64,000 nucleotides of DNA from Bathymodiolus brooksi (Eukaryota > Mollusca > Bivalvia > Mytilida > Modiolidae): assembly GCA_963680875.1 (NCBI GenBank), contig OY804575.1, positions 29,168,494 through 29,232,493 of the forward strand. The letters are read 5' to 3'. The notes below the pieces were generated by a model. That model was not told where the DNA came from. It worked only from the letters and a program-made list of their open reading frames with translations, and searched no databases. Made by a program: the position numbers and the translations under genes. Positions 10,004-20,747 of this stretch are shown one piece after another; the first letter of the stretch is position 1, and each line of letters begins with the position of its first letter.

Positions 10004-11541
10004 AATTCTAAAACTTAAGTTAAGACTAAGTTCACTTTTATTAAATCCGTTTATCCTTTAACGATAAACTTAATTATTTACGCTTTAAGTCATACGTGTA
10101 ACTGATTTATATGGAATTTTGTTAGCAACGATTTATTAAGACTACTTTTTTTTAAATAAAAGGCTGAGTAAGATTTTTATATAACCAAAATGGCTTTTGA
10201 TTTATTTAGCTTGTGGTGATCCAGCTATTTTAAATATAGGAGTGATGATAGATCCTGCAAGTAGTGACTGAAAAAAATGGGTTAATTATAGCCTAATTTT
10301 GTCAAAATTTAAGTAATATATTAAGAAAGGCGAAGTTAATTTGCAACACTTCCCCCTTCTGAATAAAACTTTAAATAGAAGTTTAAATCGAGAGTTTTTA
10401 TAAAACTTTTAGGGATATTTTGAATTTGATACGTTATTTTTCAAATTTGTTTATGAAATTGAAATTATTCAGAGAGCGATTATGCAGTTACAATTTACTA
10501 AAATATAAATCTGGTGGGTCACATTCTTCAAAGTTTATTGCTATATAAATGTAACCGTCTCAAAGGTCAAACATGAAATTTAATGCTAGTTTTATTGCGT
10601 GTGTGTAATGATCAAGACAGTTTAGCTGATAGAATATATTGTTTAATACTAAGGGAAGAGGTCAGATACATAAAAGGTTGCCATAGCAACCATATTTATG
10701 AAGGAATCTCGGGGAATTAATGCAATTTAATATTTAAGAGGTCAATTGGATGCTGTCTAAGCATTTATATTATAGTCAATGTGTATGTCGTGTATATATT
10801 TGTATGTGTAACTATGTAAATAAGACACAAACTATGACAAGTGCTTGTGACAACTATAAGACAAATGCAGCACTAAAGTGAAATAGTGGATGCGGTATTA
10901 CATTACAACTTATTACTTTATCCCAAACCGAACAGATGTTGATCTTGCTTTACACGAAATCCCCAGATGTTGTGTATCAAATATAAAATATACCTGTGGG
11001 AATATTTTAAAGTGATTAATGATTACTCATGTAAACGTAATTCGTGGTAAACGGTTTAAAAGTATTGGCCATGTAGTGAGGCTGCACACATAACAGTTAT
11101 GATATTTTAACTCAAATTTATTTTTATTCTCGTAGATGAATGTCTTATAATTTATTATAAGCGACAAAATACAAATTATTCGTTTTGACCTGTCACTAGT
11201 AAGGTCAGTTGCATACAGAGAAAGCGAATTCAAATTATTTGCTTGCAAGGAATAAATCGATGGTAATTTTCGTTCTCAAAAGGCGAAAAGTGGTACGATA
11301 AGCTGCTTAATGTGAAATAGTTACCTTTATTTCATCATTGTAAAGCTATTTACCAATTTCCAAAACATTAATTTTTTTGGGGTCAAAATCGTAGCTAATG
11401 CCTCTTTCAGTTTATTTGAACATTCAATGTCATTGAACATTTTTAGAAAACAAATCAGAACAAATTTGTATCAATACTGCAACTGTATCTTTTTAAATCA
11501 TTTTCTGATAATATCCTAGTAACAATTATGGTACTTTGTAG
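10004..11541. other. AT-rich non-coding sequence inside the TIR element
   Basis: No ORF of substance. It should contain the 5' terminal repeat of the Ngaro element at its left edge and original transposon sequence, perhaps an intron of the DUF4806-like gene, at its right. I could not fix the boundary. Confidence 0.4.
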
Positions 11542-12145
11542 ATAAGCTATTTGGGTAGAATTGGTGGAGACAATGTAAGAGATTGTGGGAGACGGATTCT
11601 GAACGCCCTGATGACCACAGATGTTGCCATCACCCTGAACTGGAAAGGGGTTAAAAAATCATTCGAGGCACTAAATGTATGCAGCATCGTAAAAGGTAAA
11701 AATAATTCCCTAACCAGTTTGTTACTTTTTGAATCTTTACACCTTTACAAAACATGCAAGGTCGACTTGATCAGCAGGGAGACAATAGCTAGAAGTGTCA
11801 AAAATCTAATAAAACCTGCGCTATTTAAAGAATGTTTTCGTCAATGGAAGCCTTGCTGATTTAAAAACTAAATCTGTTTGAATTTGCCTTCCAAGAGCAG
11901 TGTTCAAAGTTAAAAATCCCTAACCTCTTTTTTTTTAAGTCATGTTTCATTTCATTTTACATTAATTTATCGAGTTTAACCATCGCTAGTTTAACAGATA
12001 CATTTGATATCTTTTCTAAATCCTATTTTCTTATTTTACAGCTGCAGTACGAAAGAAAAACACGACTAAAAACGAAACGGATGACAGAATTGAAAGTGTA
12101 ATAAAAAACTGGCTGAAACGGCGGCCGGAAGGCAAGAACATGTAA
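11542..12145 (+). CDS. DUF4806-like protein, two 3' exons
   Basis: Exon A runs 11542-11695 and exon B 12042-12145. Exon A follows an AG at 11540-11541 (which is also part of an in-frame stop, so the exon cannot extend upstream). It encodes LGRIGGDNVRDCGRRILNAL and then ALNVCSIVK, ending at a GT donor in phase 1. Exon B starts after TTATTTTACAG and continues in phase with AAVRKKNTTKNETDD and VIKNWLKRRPEGKNM before TAA; AATAAA overlaps directly behind the stop. The G-x-GG-x-N-V-R/K-D opening and the I-x-x-WL-x-x-x-P-E ending match my recollection of DUF4806, a domain found in many copies in invertebrates and with no settled function. Upstream exons are not identified. Its position inside the TIR element suggests transposon cargo. 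Confidence 0.65.
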
Positions 12146-12237
12146 ATAAAAATGCATAACTGTGCTTTCTTCTCATTTAATGGCACATTAATTATAAAGG
12201 GTTTCCGAATTGATATTAACAATTTATGATTTGATTT

Positions 12238-12501
12238 GATTTTTGGTGTTTTAACGCCACTTTCAACAATATTTCAGCTATATCATGGCGACCAAATTTA
12301 GTGGTGGAGGAAGCCGGAGTACCCAGAGAGAACCACCGACCATGGGCAAGCAACTGGTAAACTTTATCACTTGCGGCTGCGAGTCGAGTGCACCCTTTTT
12401 GTAATTTACAAAGCCGGGCGCGAACCTACTCCGTATTGGTGATAGGCTTGTATGAGTTGTTAGATCCAACGACCTAACTCATTGAACCACCCGGGCCCCC
12501 T
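12238..12501 (-). mobile_element. tRNA-derived SINE (minus orientation)
   Basis: On the minus strand the sequence has a promoter-like head with A-box-like GGTTCAATGAGTTAGG and B-box-like GGTTCGCGCCC, then the body AAACTGACCGCC-type region, and ends in GTGGCGTTAAAACACC. Seven related copies occur in this window (23480, 28025, 35675, 49226, 49472, 51583, 55592). It belongs to a family shared widely among molluscs, as judged from recall. Confidence 0.75.
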
Positions 12502-12769
12502 AGTAATAATTTAACGTTTATAAATGAGTAAAAGGAGTATTAACCTCCTAAAAAGATTAAGTAAGACAAACGACATCAAAATTGTTCTAATTTTTGGAGT
12601 AAAGTGACGGCAGTGTACCGTTATTCAATAAGTATTGAACAAGCTAAGTACTACACGAATCAGAAAGGCATACAAGACTAATACACCCTAACGTTTGTGT
12701 GTACACTAAATGTTACAAATAAGGTGATGGTTTGCTTTGTGGTTATACAAGAAAGATGTTGGATTATAC

Positions 12770-13022
12770 TGATTTGACGTCGGCCCAACGATCAAACATA
12801 CCGTCAGGGCAGACGTCTTGCCGACCAATGCACAGTATTTGAACGTTGGATATTGGTCGGGAAACCATTGGAAATAAGATATTGCAACGTCGGGCCAACG
12901 TCGAGCCAATTAGTCGCGCCAACGTCGACCCGATGAGCAAAATGACGACGGGCCAACGTTGGCATTCGACGTCAAACCAACGTCAGAGACGACCGTTAAC
13001 CGACGTTGGACCAACGTCACTT
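12770..13022. repeat. Right subterminal CCAACGTTGG array
   Basis: Repeats of GACGTTGG/CCAACGTC type, inverse to the array at 4200-4500, ending at the right terminal repeat TGCAGACTGGG. Confidence 0.65.
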
Positions 13023-13033
13023 TGCAGACTGGG

Positions 13034-13310
13034 GTGATAACTCAGTAATCATAGAATGTCAGGAATGTGATAACTCTGTAATAATAGAATGTCGGGAATG
13101 TGATAACTAAGCAATTATAAAATGTCAGGAATGTGATAACTCGGGAATTATAAAATATCAGAAATGTAATAACTCAGGAATTATAAAATGTCAAGAATGT
13201 GATAACTAGACAATTATATAATGTCAGGAATGTGATAACTCCGTAATTATCAAATGTCAGGGATTTGATATGTCACAGCAATTATGCAATGTCAGGAATG
13301 GCACGTGGTT
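13034..13310. repeat. 33-bp minisatellite, right part
   Basis: About eight diverged copies of the unit GAATGTCAGGAATGTGATAA plus 13 bases, continuing the array that stops at 4188. Confidence 0.85.
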
Positions 13311-13513
13311 GATATTGCAATGTAATGTGTATTACATAAATGCATGACAACTATTTAGCGAATGTTACGTGGTTGTATAGTAATATACTGCATTATTTCT
13401 CATAGATTCATTTCATTTGTAAGCTTTGACACTGCAGCATGTTGTCCCAAGAAAATCCCCACCCATTAAGTAGGTTCGCAAGCATTAAGAGCCAATCTAA
13501 GTTCCAGATATCG

Positions 13514-13560
13514 AAACTATGACCTTCATTTTGATTTAATCAAAATGAAGGTCATAGTTT
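13514..13560. repeat. Perfect 47-base palindrome
   Basis: Arms of 23 bases (AAACTATGACCTTCATTTTG...) around one central T, immediately followed by two direct copies of TTAATCAAAATGA leading into the ATG at 13583. The arms would form a strong cruciform or RNA hairpin. Confidence 0.9.
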
Positions 13561-13582
13561 TAATCAAAATGATTTAATCAAA

Positions 13583-13812
13583 ATGACTGGAATTGTGATT
13601 CTTTTGTCACTGTTGGGCGCTGGTGTGATACTGACAAATTCTGTCTATGAAATGGAGAAAGTGCATAATTCATCTGATTGCATTCAGTTGTTTGCAACAA
13701 AGGAAACATCCGAGTTCCAAACATGGAATGACACTTTATGTAACTACATGAAACCATTTAAATCAGCAGGAGAATATTATGTCACTGTTTGCTTGTATCA
13801 AAAAGCCGTGAG
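13583..13812 (+). CDS. Candidate first exon of a secreted protein
   Basis: ATG opens a 76-codon frame that begins with a good signal peptide: MTGIVILLSLLGAGVILTNS. The mature part has three cysteines and a possible N-glycosylation site (NSSD). The frame meets a plausible donor, AG|GTAGGT, at 13812 in phase 2. Joining in phase 2 to the acceptor ACAG at 14565 would add about 43 codons before a stop; this is one possible second exon and is untested. No family recognised. Confidence 0.4.
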
Positions 13813-14566
13813 GTAGGTTTTCTAAAATTCCTAAATGGTAAACCAACAATACAAGGACCTTACCTAAATTTGAATCAGTCGAATTACTGAAAAGATTGCA
13901 AAAGTACATTGATGTATCTATTGCAAGTGCATTAAATTGAAGAACTGTTATTAAAGCTACCTTGTGTTTTTTACATTAAAGGTTCACAATAAATACGTGA
14001 AACTTGATTGGTTTTTTTCTGAATAAATGCTCAGACTGGTATTTTCAAACAAGAACATTTATTTTCTCACGAAACCAAAATGTTCTTAGAAAGCTTTCAA
14101 TGTGTGCAAATGTGAATCCTAATTCCATCTTTTCTAAATAAATCCTTAGGTAGACGTTTTCCAACCAAGAACATTTTCCCATGAAAACCAAAAAGATTTT
14201 CCTGAGACAGCATAAACAAAACTGGTCACTTAACTTTTTTCTGTGTTTTGTTGTACAAGTAGTGTATTAAAGATTCAAACATACAACTTAAAACACGTTC
14301 TATTTCCATCACAGTAGGTTTTACATCTTTGTATCTTTGTAATTCAAATTAAGTGAACCAAAGCTAAAACAGATGTCATGACCACCTTTACATCAGCACT
14401 TGATCTGCTAATCATCATTCACAAAAATCCAAATACATTTACAAAATTACATTGTTAAAGCAACAACAGAGGTCATTACCAGAACTCCTGGATGTAAAAA
14501 TACCTTTGCAAATTTACATGTTTCAACCTTTGACTACAAATTAAAAATTAATGTTTTACCGGGACA
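13813..14566. other. Intergenic or intronic sequence
   Basis: AT-rich. Two diverged copies of a segment with ATTTTCAAACAAGAACATTT / TTTTCCAACCAAGAACATTT (14041 and 14157) suggest a small local duplication. Nothing else is supported. Confidence 0.4.
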
Positions 14567-14818
14567 GTGAACGAAATAATGGTAGATATCCCCTTGTCAT
14601 TGAGGGTAAACATTGCGAATATTCCATGTGGAAAATGTCTGTTAGACAACAATACACAGCAGGAAGTGAACATTTTAAATAGTGTTCAACCCGGTGAATT
14701 ACCATATACAAAGGAATTAGTAAACATGTACCACAATCTATTGTACCACGATGTGTATATGGGAAAGGGGCTCCTTTATTATAAAGAAGCAAGATATTTA
14801 GCATCACTAAAACAGTGA
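14567..14818 (+). CDS. Uncharacterised ORF, possible terminal exon
   Basis: An 83-codon frame following a possible acceptor (CCGGGACAG) and ending in TGA. It includes IPCGKCLLDNN and YTKELVNMYHNLLYHDVYMG, which look protein-like for such AT-rich DNA. It is not in phase with the donor at 13812; a shorter frame through the same acceptor is. I cannot tell which, if either, is real. Confidence 0.25.
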   Translation: MNEIMVDIPLSLRVNIANIPCGKCLLDNNTQQEVNILNSVQPGELPYTKELVNMYHNLLYHDVYMGKGLLYYKEARYLASLKQ

Positions 14819-15089
14819 GCTGTAATGGTGAGACAGGGGGATTCAGACTTTGGTGTGTACATAAGATATTGTTGGAGGAATTCTCACAACAAGGTATGTA
14901 ACTATTTATAATTAAAAAAAAACGATTTAAAGAAAAAGAGAAAAACCTCCCCAACAATTCCTTAGAATGATTCTAAATTTACTTGACTAGCCACATGACA
15001 TATTTTGGTGAGTAAGTAAAATTTGTTATGGATGGTCGGAAGTGTAAGCCGATTTGCAGGTCTTCTTTGTTTACATGAACTTCTTAAAG

Positions 15090-15656
15090 GTTGTTGGACT
15101 TGAGGTAGTACCGGCTGCTGTTGGATTTGAGGTAGTACCAGCTGCTGTTGGATTTGAGGTAGTACAGGCTGCCGTTGGAATTGAGGTAGTATCGGCTGCT
15201 GTTGGATTTGAGGTAGTACAGGGTGCCGTTGGAATTGAGGTAGTATCGGCCGCTGTTGGATTTGAGGTAGTACCGGCAGCAGTTGAATTTGAGGTAGTAC
15301 CGGCTTCTGTTAACTTTGAGGTAGTATCTGCTGCTGTTAACTTTGAGGTAGTATCGGCTGCTGTTAACTTTCGGGTAGTATCGGCTGCTGTTGGATTTGG
15401 GGTAGTACCGGCTGCTGTTGACTTTGAGGTAGTACTGGCTGCTGTTAGTTTGAGGTAGTACCGGCAGCAGTTGAATTTGGGGTAGTATCGGCTGCTGTTG
15501 ACTTTGAGGTAGTACCGGCTGCTGTTGACTTTGAGGTAGTACCGGCTGCTGTTAGTTTGAGGTAGTACCGACAGCAGTTGAATTTGAGGTAGTACCGGCT
15601 GCTGTTAACTTTGAGGTAGTATCGGCTGCTGTTGGATTTGAGGTAGTTTCGGATAC
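15090..15656. repeat. 27-bp minisatellite carrying TGAGGTAGTA
   Basis: About 21 copies of a unit of the form TTTGAGGTAGTACCGGCTGC plus TGTTGGA/TGTTAAC. Seventeen copies keep TGAGGTAGTA exactly, and one more occurs outside the array near 15752. The unit is a multiple of three and stays open in one frame (nine residues, VGFEVVPAA type) over about 125 codons until single-base losses shift it near 15445. The complement on the minus strand is TACTACCTCA. Confidence 0.9.
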
Positions 15657-17476
15657 TGTTGTCGAAATAATTGTCAAAAATTTTGACGTAAATGATGAAG
15701 TCTGTTATTAATGTGGATAAGTAGCTGAATAAATCAAAAATTCTAAAATATGAGGTAGTATATCCAGTCTACAATTAGATTGTAGAAAAAGCACCATCAC
15801 CATGACTACTTACGTATAGTCTATCACTATCATGATCACTTAGACTATCTAGATTTAACTCATTAAAAACATCTTCAAATGGAACATTTTAAACTAACTT
15901 TTCAGAAATTTGAAGAATTTGTGGGATTTGTTCTCTGAGTTGTGTAGGAAAGTCATCGCATTGTGTTCACCTTAAATTTAAAAGTTGTTCTCCTTAAATT
16001 TATTTGAATTGGAGTTTATTTTTTATGTGCCCGTCGTTTTCTTCTAATGAGATGTATTGCCAGGGCAATAAGAGAGCATGCGAGAGAAACTGAGGGAAAA
16101 AACAAACATTAAAAGATAGGAAAATTAAGTTACAAAATGTAACTAACAATTAAATGATTGATTTTGTTGTTGAAGTGTTTTTTTCTAGCTGGTTTCTATG
16201 CATTTTTTTAAAAATGCTCAATAGCTTGGTTTTCAAAACAAAAACCATCAAAAATCATGTAATGAAAGTGTTCATAACAAGGAAACCACTTATGTTTTTA
16301 TTTGTCAGGTCGGGGGAACTCAAAGTCTTAAAAATGGCATCATGGTAAAAACAATATGTGAACTGTACTATGTAAGTGACCATTATGCAAAAGAATTCAA
16401 ACTTTACTACATCTAGAACAATTTTGACTAAATGTTGTAAAACATATCGGTAATTTGGAATTCTGCGATTTCAATCATTTTGAACGTTTTGTTTTCCAGC
16501 AATTACGCTAGGGATCAGTTAAAATTTATTTTAAAAAGACAATTGTTGACATATGTTTTCACTCAGTAAGAGTTATACACCGAAGCCCATTACATGCTAT
16601 TGATGTTAAAACATTATTGCTACATGTAGACAACATATTTTTCTCACAATCAATTCAGGCATTCTAGTAAAAAATTGTTTCTTTGGAAATTTAAGTTATT
16701 TTTCCACGATTTATGATTAACTTGATGGCAGCCAGTTCCCAAATAATAATTGTTCAATTATTCAACATTCCTGACCGATTCTGTTGTATGCTAATTTGTG
16801 CGATTTAATGTACTATTATCTGTTCCTCCATTCAAGAATTTTATTACAACGAGTTATTTTTGTCTGACATTTTGTCTAATTTTCTATGAATATTTGAAAG
16901 CTTATGTCCGCCGAATAATTCTACAGCGTTCTAATGAGTAATAATTCTTTTCAAATTTTTAAACTAACCAATATAGCTAGATATGTTGGATTTCTTAACA
17001 GTAGCCATAAATTTTGGGTATCGGCAAGCAATTTTAGTCGTCGTCAAATCTTTCTTTTATTTAAATAAACAGAAATTATGTGTTCGCTCTTTTATCCACT
17101 CGGATTTCCTCGGTGTTTATCATATTGTTGAGAAATGTCAAATTCACGTCGTCTGGATTCGCTGAAACATTATTGTGTACAAAATATAGCAAGACATTTT
17201 GAAAAATGCTGGTTTAAGCCATTCGAGGAACAATTTGGGTCTGCTGGAAAACTCCTGCATATTATTGGCCCTTTTGACGACATTAGTAAGTCATTGCAGT
17301 AGAATTAAAAACGGCCTACGTCCTGTTATCTAGTTTTGGTTGTGAAATACCAAGTTTACCTTCTTCAAACGAAGTAAAAACATTGAATCAAACTCTTGAA
17401 CCAATTTTGCGACAACTGGATCCATAAAAATATTTTGTTTCTTACCTCTTTTGATGAGTTTTTTTTTAAATAAAAA
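15657..17476. other. AT-rich sequence without supported genes
   Basis: Short ORFs at 16154 and 16983 are hydrophobic low-complexity frames with no splice or domain support. No large repeat recognised. Confidence 0.4.
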
Positions 17477-18529
17477 CAAGTGTGGACACAGAAATGTGCT
17501 GTCCAAAACTGGCAAAAGGCAAGTGTGGATGTCAATAAGACAATATTTCATATTATTAACTTTAAAAAAAAAAAATCCTGGACACAGGGTCCTGGATTTT
17601 TCTTAATAAAAAACATCCTGGATTATTATTTTTGCTTAAAATCCAGTCCTGTGTTTTTATTTCAAATTTTCATCATAGCCCCCCTCCCCCTCCCAAGGGA
17701 TATAAAATTGTATCATTAATAATAAATTAATAAATAATAAATTCAGATTTTCTATTTAAAATAAATTTCATTTACAAAACCACTGATATTTGTTCAATTT
17801 TTAACGCTGATTTAAGCTTTAGTCGCAACAAATTTTTATTTTTCTCTTTAAACTGTCGAAAAATAACATTTATTTAACTGTAAAATTCACAAATAAAATT
17901 CACCCTCCCTCCCCTTTCCCCTTTTTTCTTGTTTAAATCAATGATCAACAATATTCCAGAATCAAACAAATGAATAAATATAACATGCAGAGTCAGTGTG
18001 TTTTAAATCGGTCATCCAAACAGGACGCTCATTATTCTTGTCCAAGATAAAAATACATCGCTAAAGTAAATTTACCTGTTGTTTCAGAGTAGAAGATTTT
18101 TAGAAATCTAACATAAAATTTCCCCACTTCAACTCGTAAATTTACATAGAAATCGAAGATATTTCGTCAAAACTTCACACATGGTTTTGTCTATCATATT
18201 TCTTGAAGACAAACATAACATTTTATTGCATTTATCAATATTGTATGAGTATCAACAGTTTTTTCAACACTGTATCTGTTTCTCGATACAGCCGCTACTT
18301 CAACTCGTAAATTTACATAGAAATCGGAGATATTTCGTCATAAAACTTCACACATGGTTTTGTCTATCATATTTCTTGAAGACAAACATAAAATTTTATA
18401 GCATTTATCAATATTTTATGAGTATCAACAGTTTTTTCAACACCGTATCTCGATACAGCCGCCCGATTACAGTGACCCGTGACCCAGATTAGCACATCTC
18501 AGCAGGTTTTTTTTAATAAGGTTGTTTAA
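17477..18529. repeat. 1,053-bp tandem duplication, copy 1
   Basis: Starts CAAGTGTGGACACAGAAATG and is repeated from 18530. It contains an internal about 174-bp duplication (18122-18296 and 18297-18470, both starting TTCAACTCGTAAATTTACAT). The CT-rich stretch TTCACCCTCCCTCCCCTTTC at 17899-17918 is the empty counterpart of the insertion site in copy 2. There is no coding sequence. Confidence 0.9.
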
Positions 18530-20747
18530 CAAGTGTGGACACAGAAATGTGCTGTCCAAAAGGCAAGTGTGGATGTCAATATTTACATTATTAACTTTAA
18601 GGGAAAAAAAATTCATGGACACAGGGTCCTGGATTTTTCTTAATAAAAAACATCCTGGATTATTATTTTTGCTTAAAATCCAGTCCTGTGTTTTTATTTC
18701 AAATTTTCATCATAGCCCCCCTCCCCCTCCCAAGGGATATAAAATTGTATCATTAATAATAAATTAATAAATAATAAATTCAGATTTTCCAATTAAAATA
18801 AATCTCATTTACAAAACCACTGAAATTTGTTCAATTTTTAACGCTGATTTAAGCTTTAGTCGCAACAAATTTTTATTTTTCTCTTTAAACTATCGAAACA
18901 TAACATTTATTTAAATAAAATTCACCCCCCCCCCCCCCCCCCCTTTTTAGCTCACCTGACCCAAAGGGTCATGTGAGGTATTGCCATCACTTGGCGTCCG
19001 TCGTCCGTCCGTTAACTTTTCATTTTTTAATCTACTCCTCTGAAACAACTGGACCAAATGGAACCAAACTTGGCAGAAAGCATCTATATAAAGTCCTCTA
19101 TAAAGTTTCTTCATTTCGTCCCATTCCGCCAACAAATATGGCCACCAAGGGCAATTCTTGTTTCTGATTGGCTAATGTTAAAAAAATCTTCTCCTCTGAA
19201 ACTGCTTGGCCAAATGGAGCCAAACTTGGCAGGAAGCATCTATGTAAGATCCTCTATAAAACTTTTTCATTTAATTCCATTAGGCCAACAAACATGGCCG
19301 CTGTTACTAAAAATAGAACATAGGGTAAAATTGCACGTTTTTGGTAACAACTCAAAAACCGTTAATAATATCAGAAATCTGACTGGGTAAAAATGATCAG
19401 CACAGGAAGATCTAACTACCCTGAAATTTAGAAGAAAATCTGATTACCTATCTTGGAGTTATTGCTCTTTTTTCGTCAAATTTTCAAAATTTTAATACTT
19501 TTCGTTTTTTATTTCAAAAACTATAAGAGATAGACGTTAAGTTTAAACAGCAAACATTTGCAGCATGTCAAGATCTACATGCCCTTCAATTTTGAAGTAA
19601 ATCTGATTACCCGTCTAGGAGTTATTGCCCTTTTTTATTTTTTATTTTTTTAATTTAAACATTTTTGTCTGATATTTCAAAAACTATTAGAGATAAAGGT
19701 TAAGTTTAAACAGCAAACATGTTCAGCATGTCAAGATCAACCTAGCCTACAATTTTAAAGTAAATCTGATTACCCATCTTGAAGTTATTGCCCTTTTTTC
19801 ATCAAATTTTAAAAATGTTAATACTTTTCATCCTTTATTTCAAAAACTATAAGAGATAGATGTTGAGTGTAAACTGAAAACATGTTCAGCTTGTCAAGAC
19901 CATGTGAGGTATTGCTATCACTTGGCGTCCGGCGTCCGTCCGTTAACTTTTTCATATTTTAATCTTCTCCTCTGAAACAACTTGGCAGTAAGCATCTATG
20001 TAAGGTCCTCTATAAAGTTTCTCCATTTCGTTCCATTTGGCCTATAAACATGGCCGCCAAGAATAATTCTTTTTTCTGATTGGCTAATGTTAAAAAAATC
20101 TTCTCCTCTGAAACAGCTTGACCAAATGGAGCCAAACTTGGCATAGATGGTCCCTGGGTGTGTCCCTTTTAAAATTGTGTCCGACAGCCCCACCCTCCAT
20201 TCAAGATGGCTGCTGTTTTTTAAGGTAATGATTATCTCCCATTGAAATTTGCTTCAGTATCATTCTATTGTCAGGTGAGCGATACAGGCTCAGTGGGCTG
20301 AGCCTCTAGTTTCCCTTTTTTCTTGTTTGAACCAATGATCAACAATATTCCAGATCTAACAAATGAATATATATAACATAGATTTCTTTTACATGCATCT
20401 TTTTACCATGCGAGTCAGTGTGTTTTAAATCGGTCATCCAATCAGGACGCTCATTATTCTTGTCCAAGATAAAAATACATCGCTAAAATTACCTGTGGGT
20501 GTTTCCCCACTTCAACTCGTAAATTTACATAGAAATCAGAGATATTTCGTCATAAAACTTCACACATAGTTTTGTCTATCATATTTCTTGAAGACAAACA
20601 TAAAATTTTATTGCATTTATCAATATTTTATGAGTATCAACAATTTTTTCAACACCGTATCTGTTTCTCGATACAGCCGCCCGATTACAGTGACCCATGA
20701 CCCAGATTAGCGCATTCCACCAGTTTTTTTCTAATTATGTTGTTTAA
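18530..20747. repeat. 1,053-bp tandem duplication, copy 2 (interrupted)
   Basis: Matches copy 1 across its length, but is interrupted by a 1,361-base Helitron-like repeat at 18949-20309. It carries one rather than two copies of the internal 174-bp segment and a few small indels. Confidence 0.9.
18949..20309 (+). mobile_element. Helitron-like (HINE-type) repeat, AGCTCACC family
   Basis: The left end is preceded by TTTTT and opens with a hairpin, AGCTCACCTGACCC / GGGTCATGTGAG. The right end has the hairpin GGCTCAGTGGGCTGAGCC followed by TCTAG and then TTT. The interior has diverged repeats with AGTCCTCTATAAAG-type and CTCCTCTGAAACA motifs. The neighbouring duplicate shows the empty site, so the ends are fixed within the flanking T/C run. 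Hairpin ends, a core of tandem repeats, insertion into a T-run and no TIR are features of non-autonomous Helentron/HINE elements such as bivalve pearl elements; that assignment is inference. Confidence 0.7.

Larger units (their letters stand above)
4189..13033. mobile_element. Candidate large TIR DNA transposon with nested retroelement
   Basis: The left end reads CCCAGTCTGCA and the right end reads its inverse, TGCAGACTGGG. Similarity continues inward for about 45 bases on both sides (shared CCAACGTCGGT and GGTCGT). Inside each end is a 250-300-base zone of irregular CCAACGTTGG/GACGTCGG repeats. Both outer junctions fall in the same 33-bp minisatellite, and removing the insert restores its register with a 2-bp GT duplication (or no duplication if the boundary is shifted one base). 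Internal cargo is a DUF4806-like spliced fragment, a SINE and an Ngaro retrotransposon inserted later. I cannot assign a superfamily, and no transposase with a recognisable catalytic domain is visible. Confidence 0.6.

Noticed and set aside
15054..15458. A 134-residue VGFEVVPAA-repeat protein
   Set aside because: No good start context, no signal or domain, and the frame breaks by unit length changes within the array; I keep it as a repeat, although coding use cannot be excluded.
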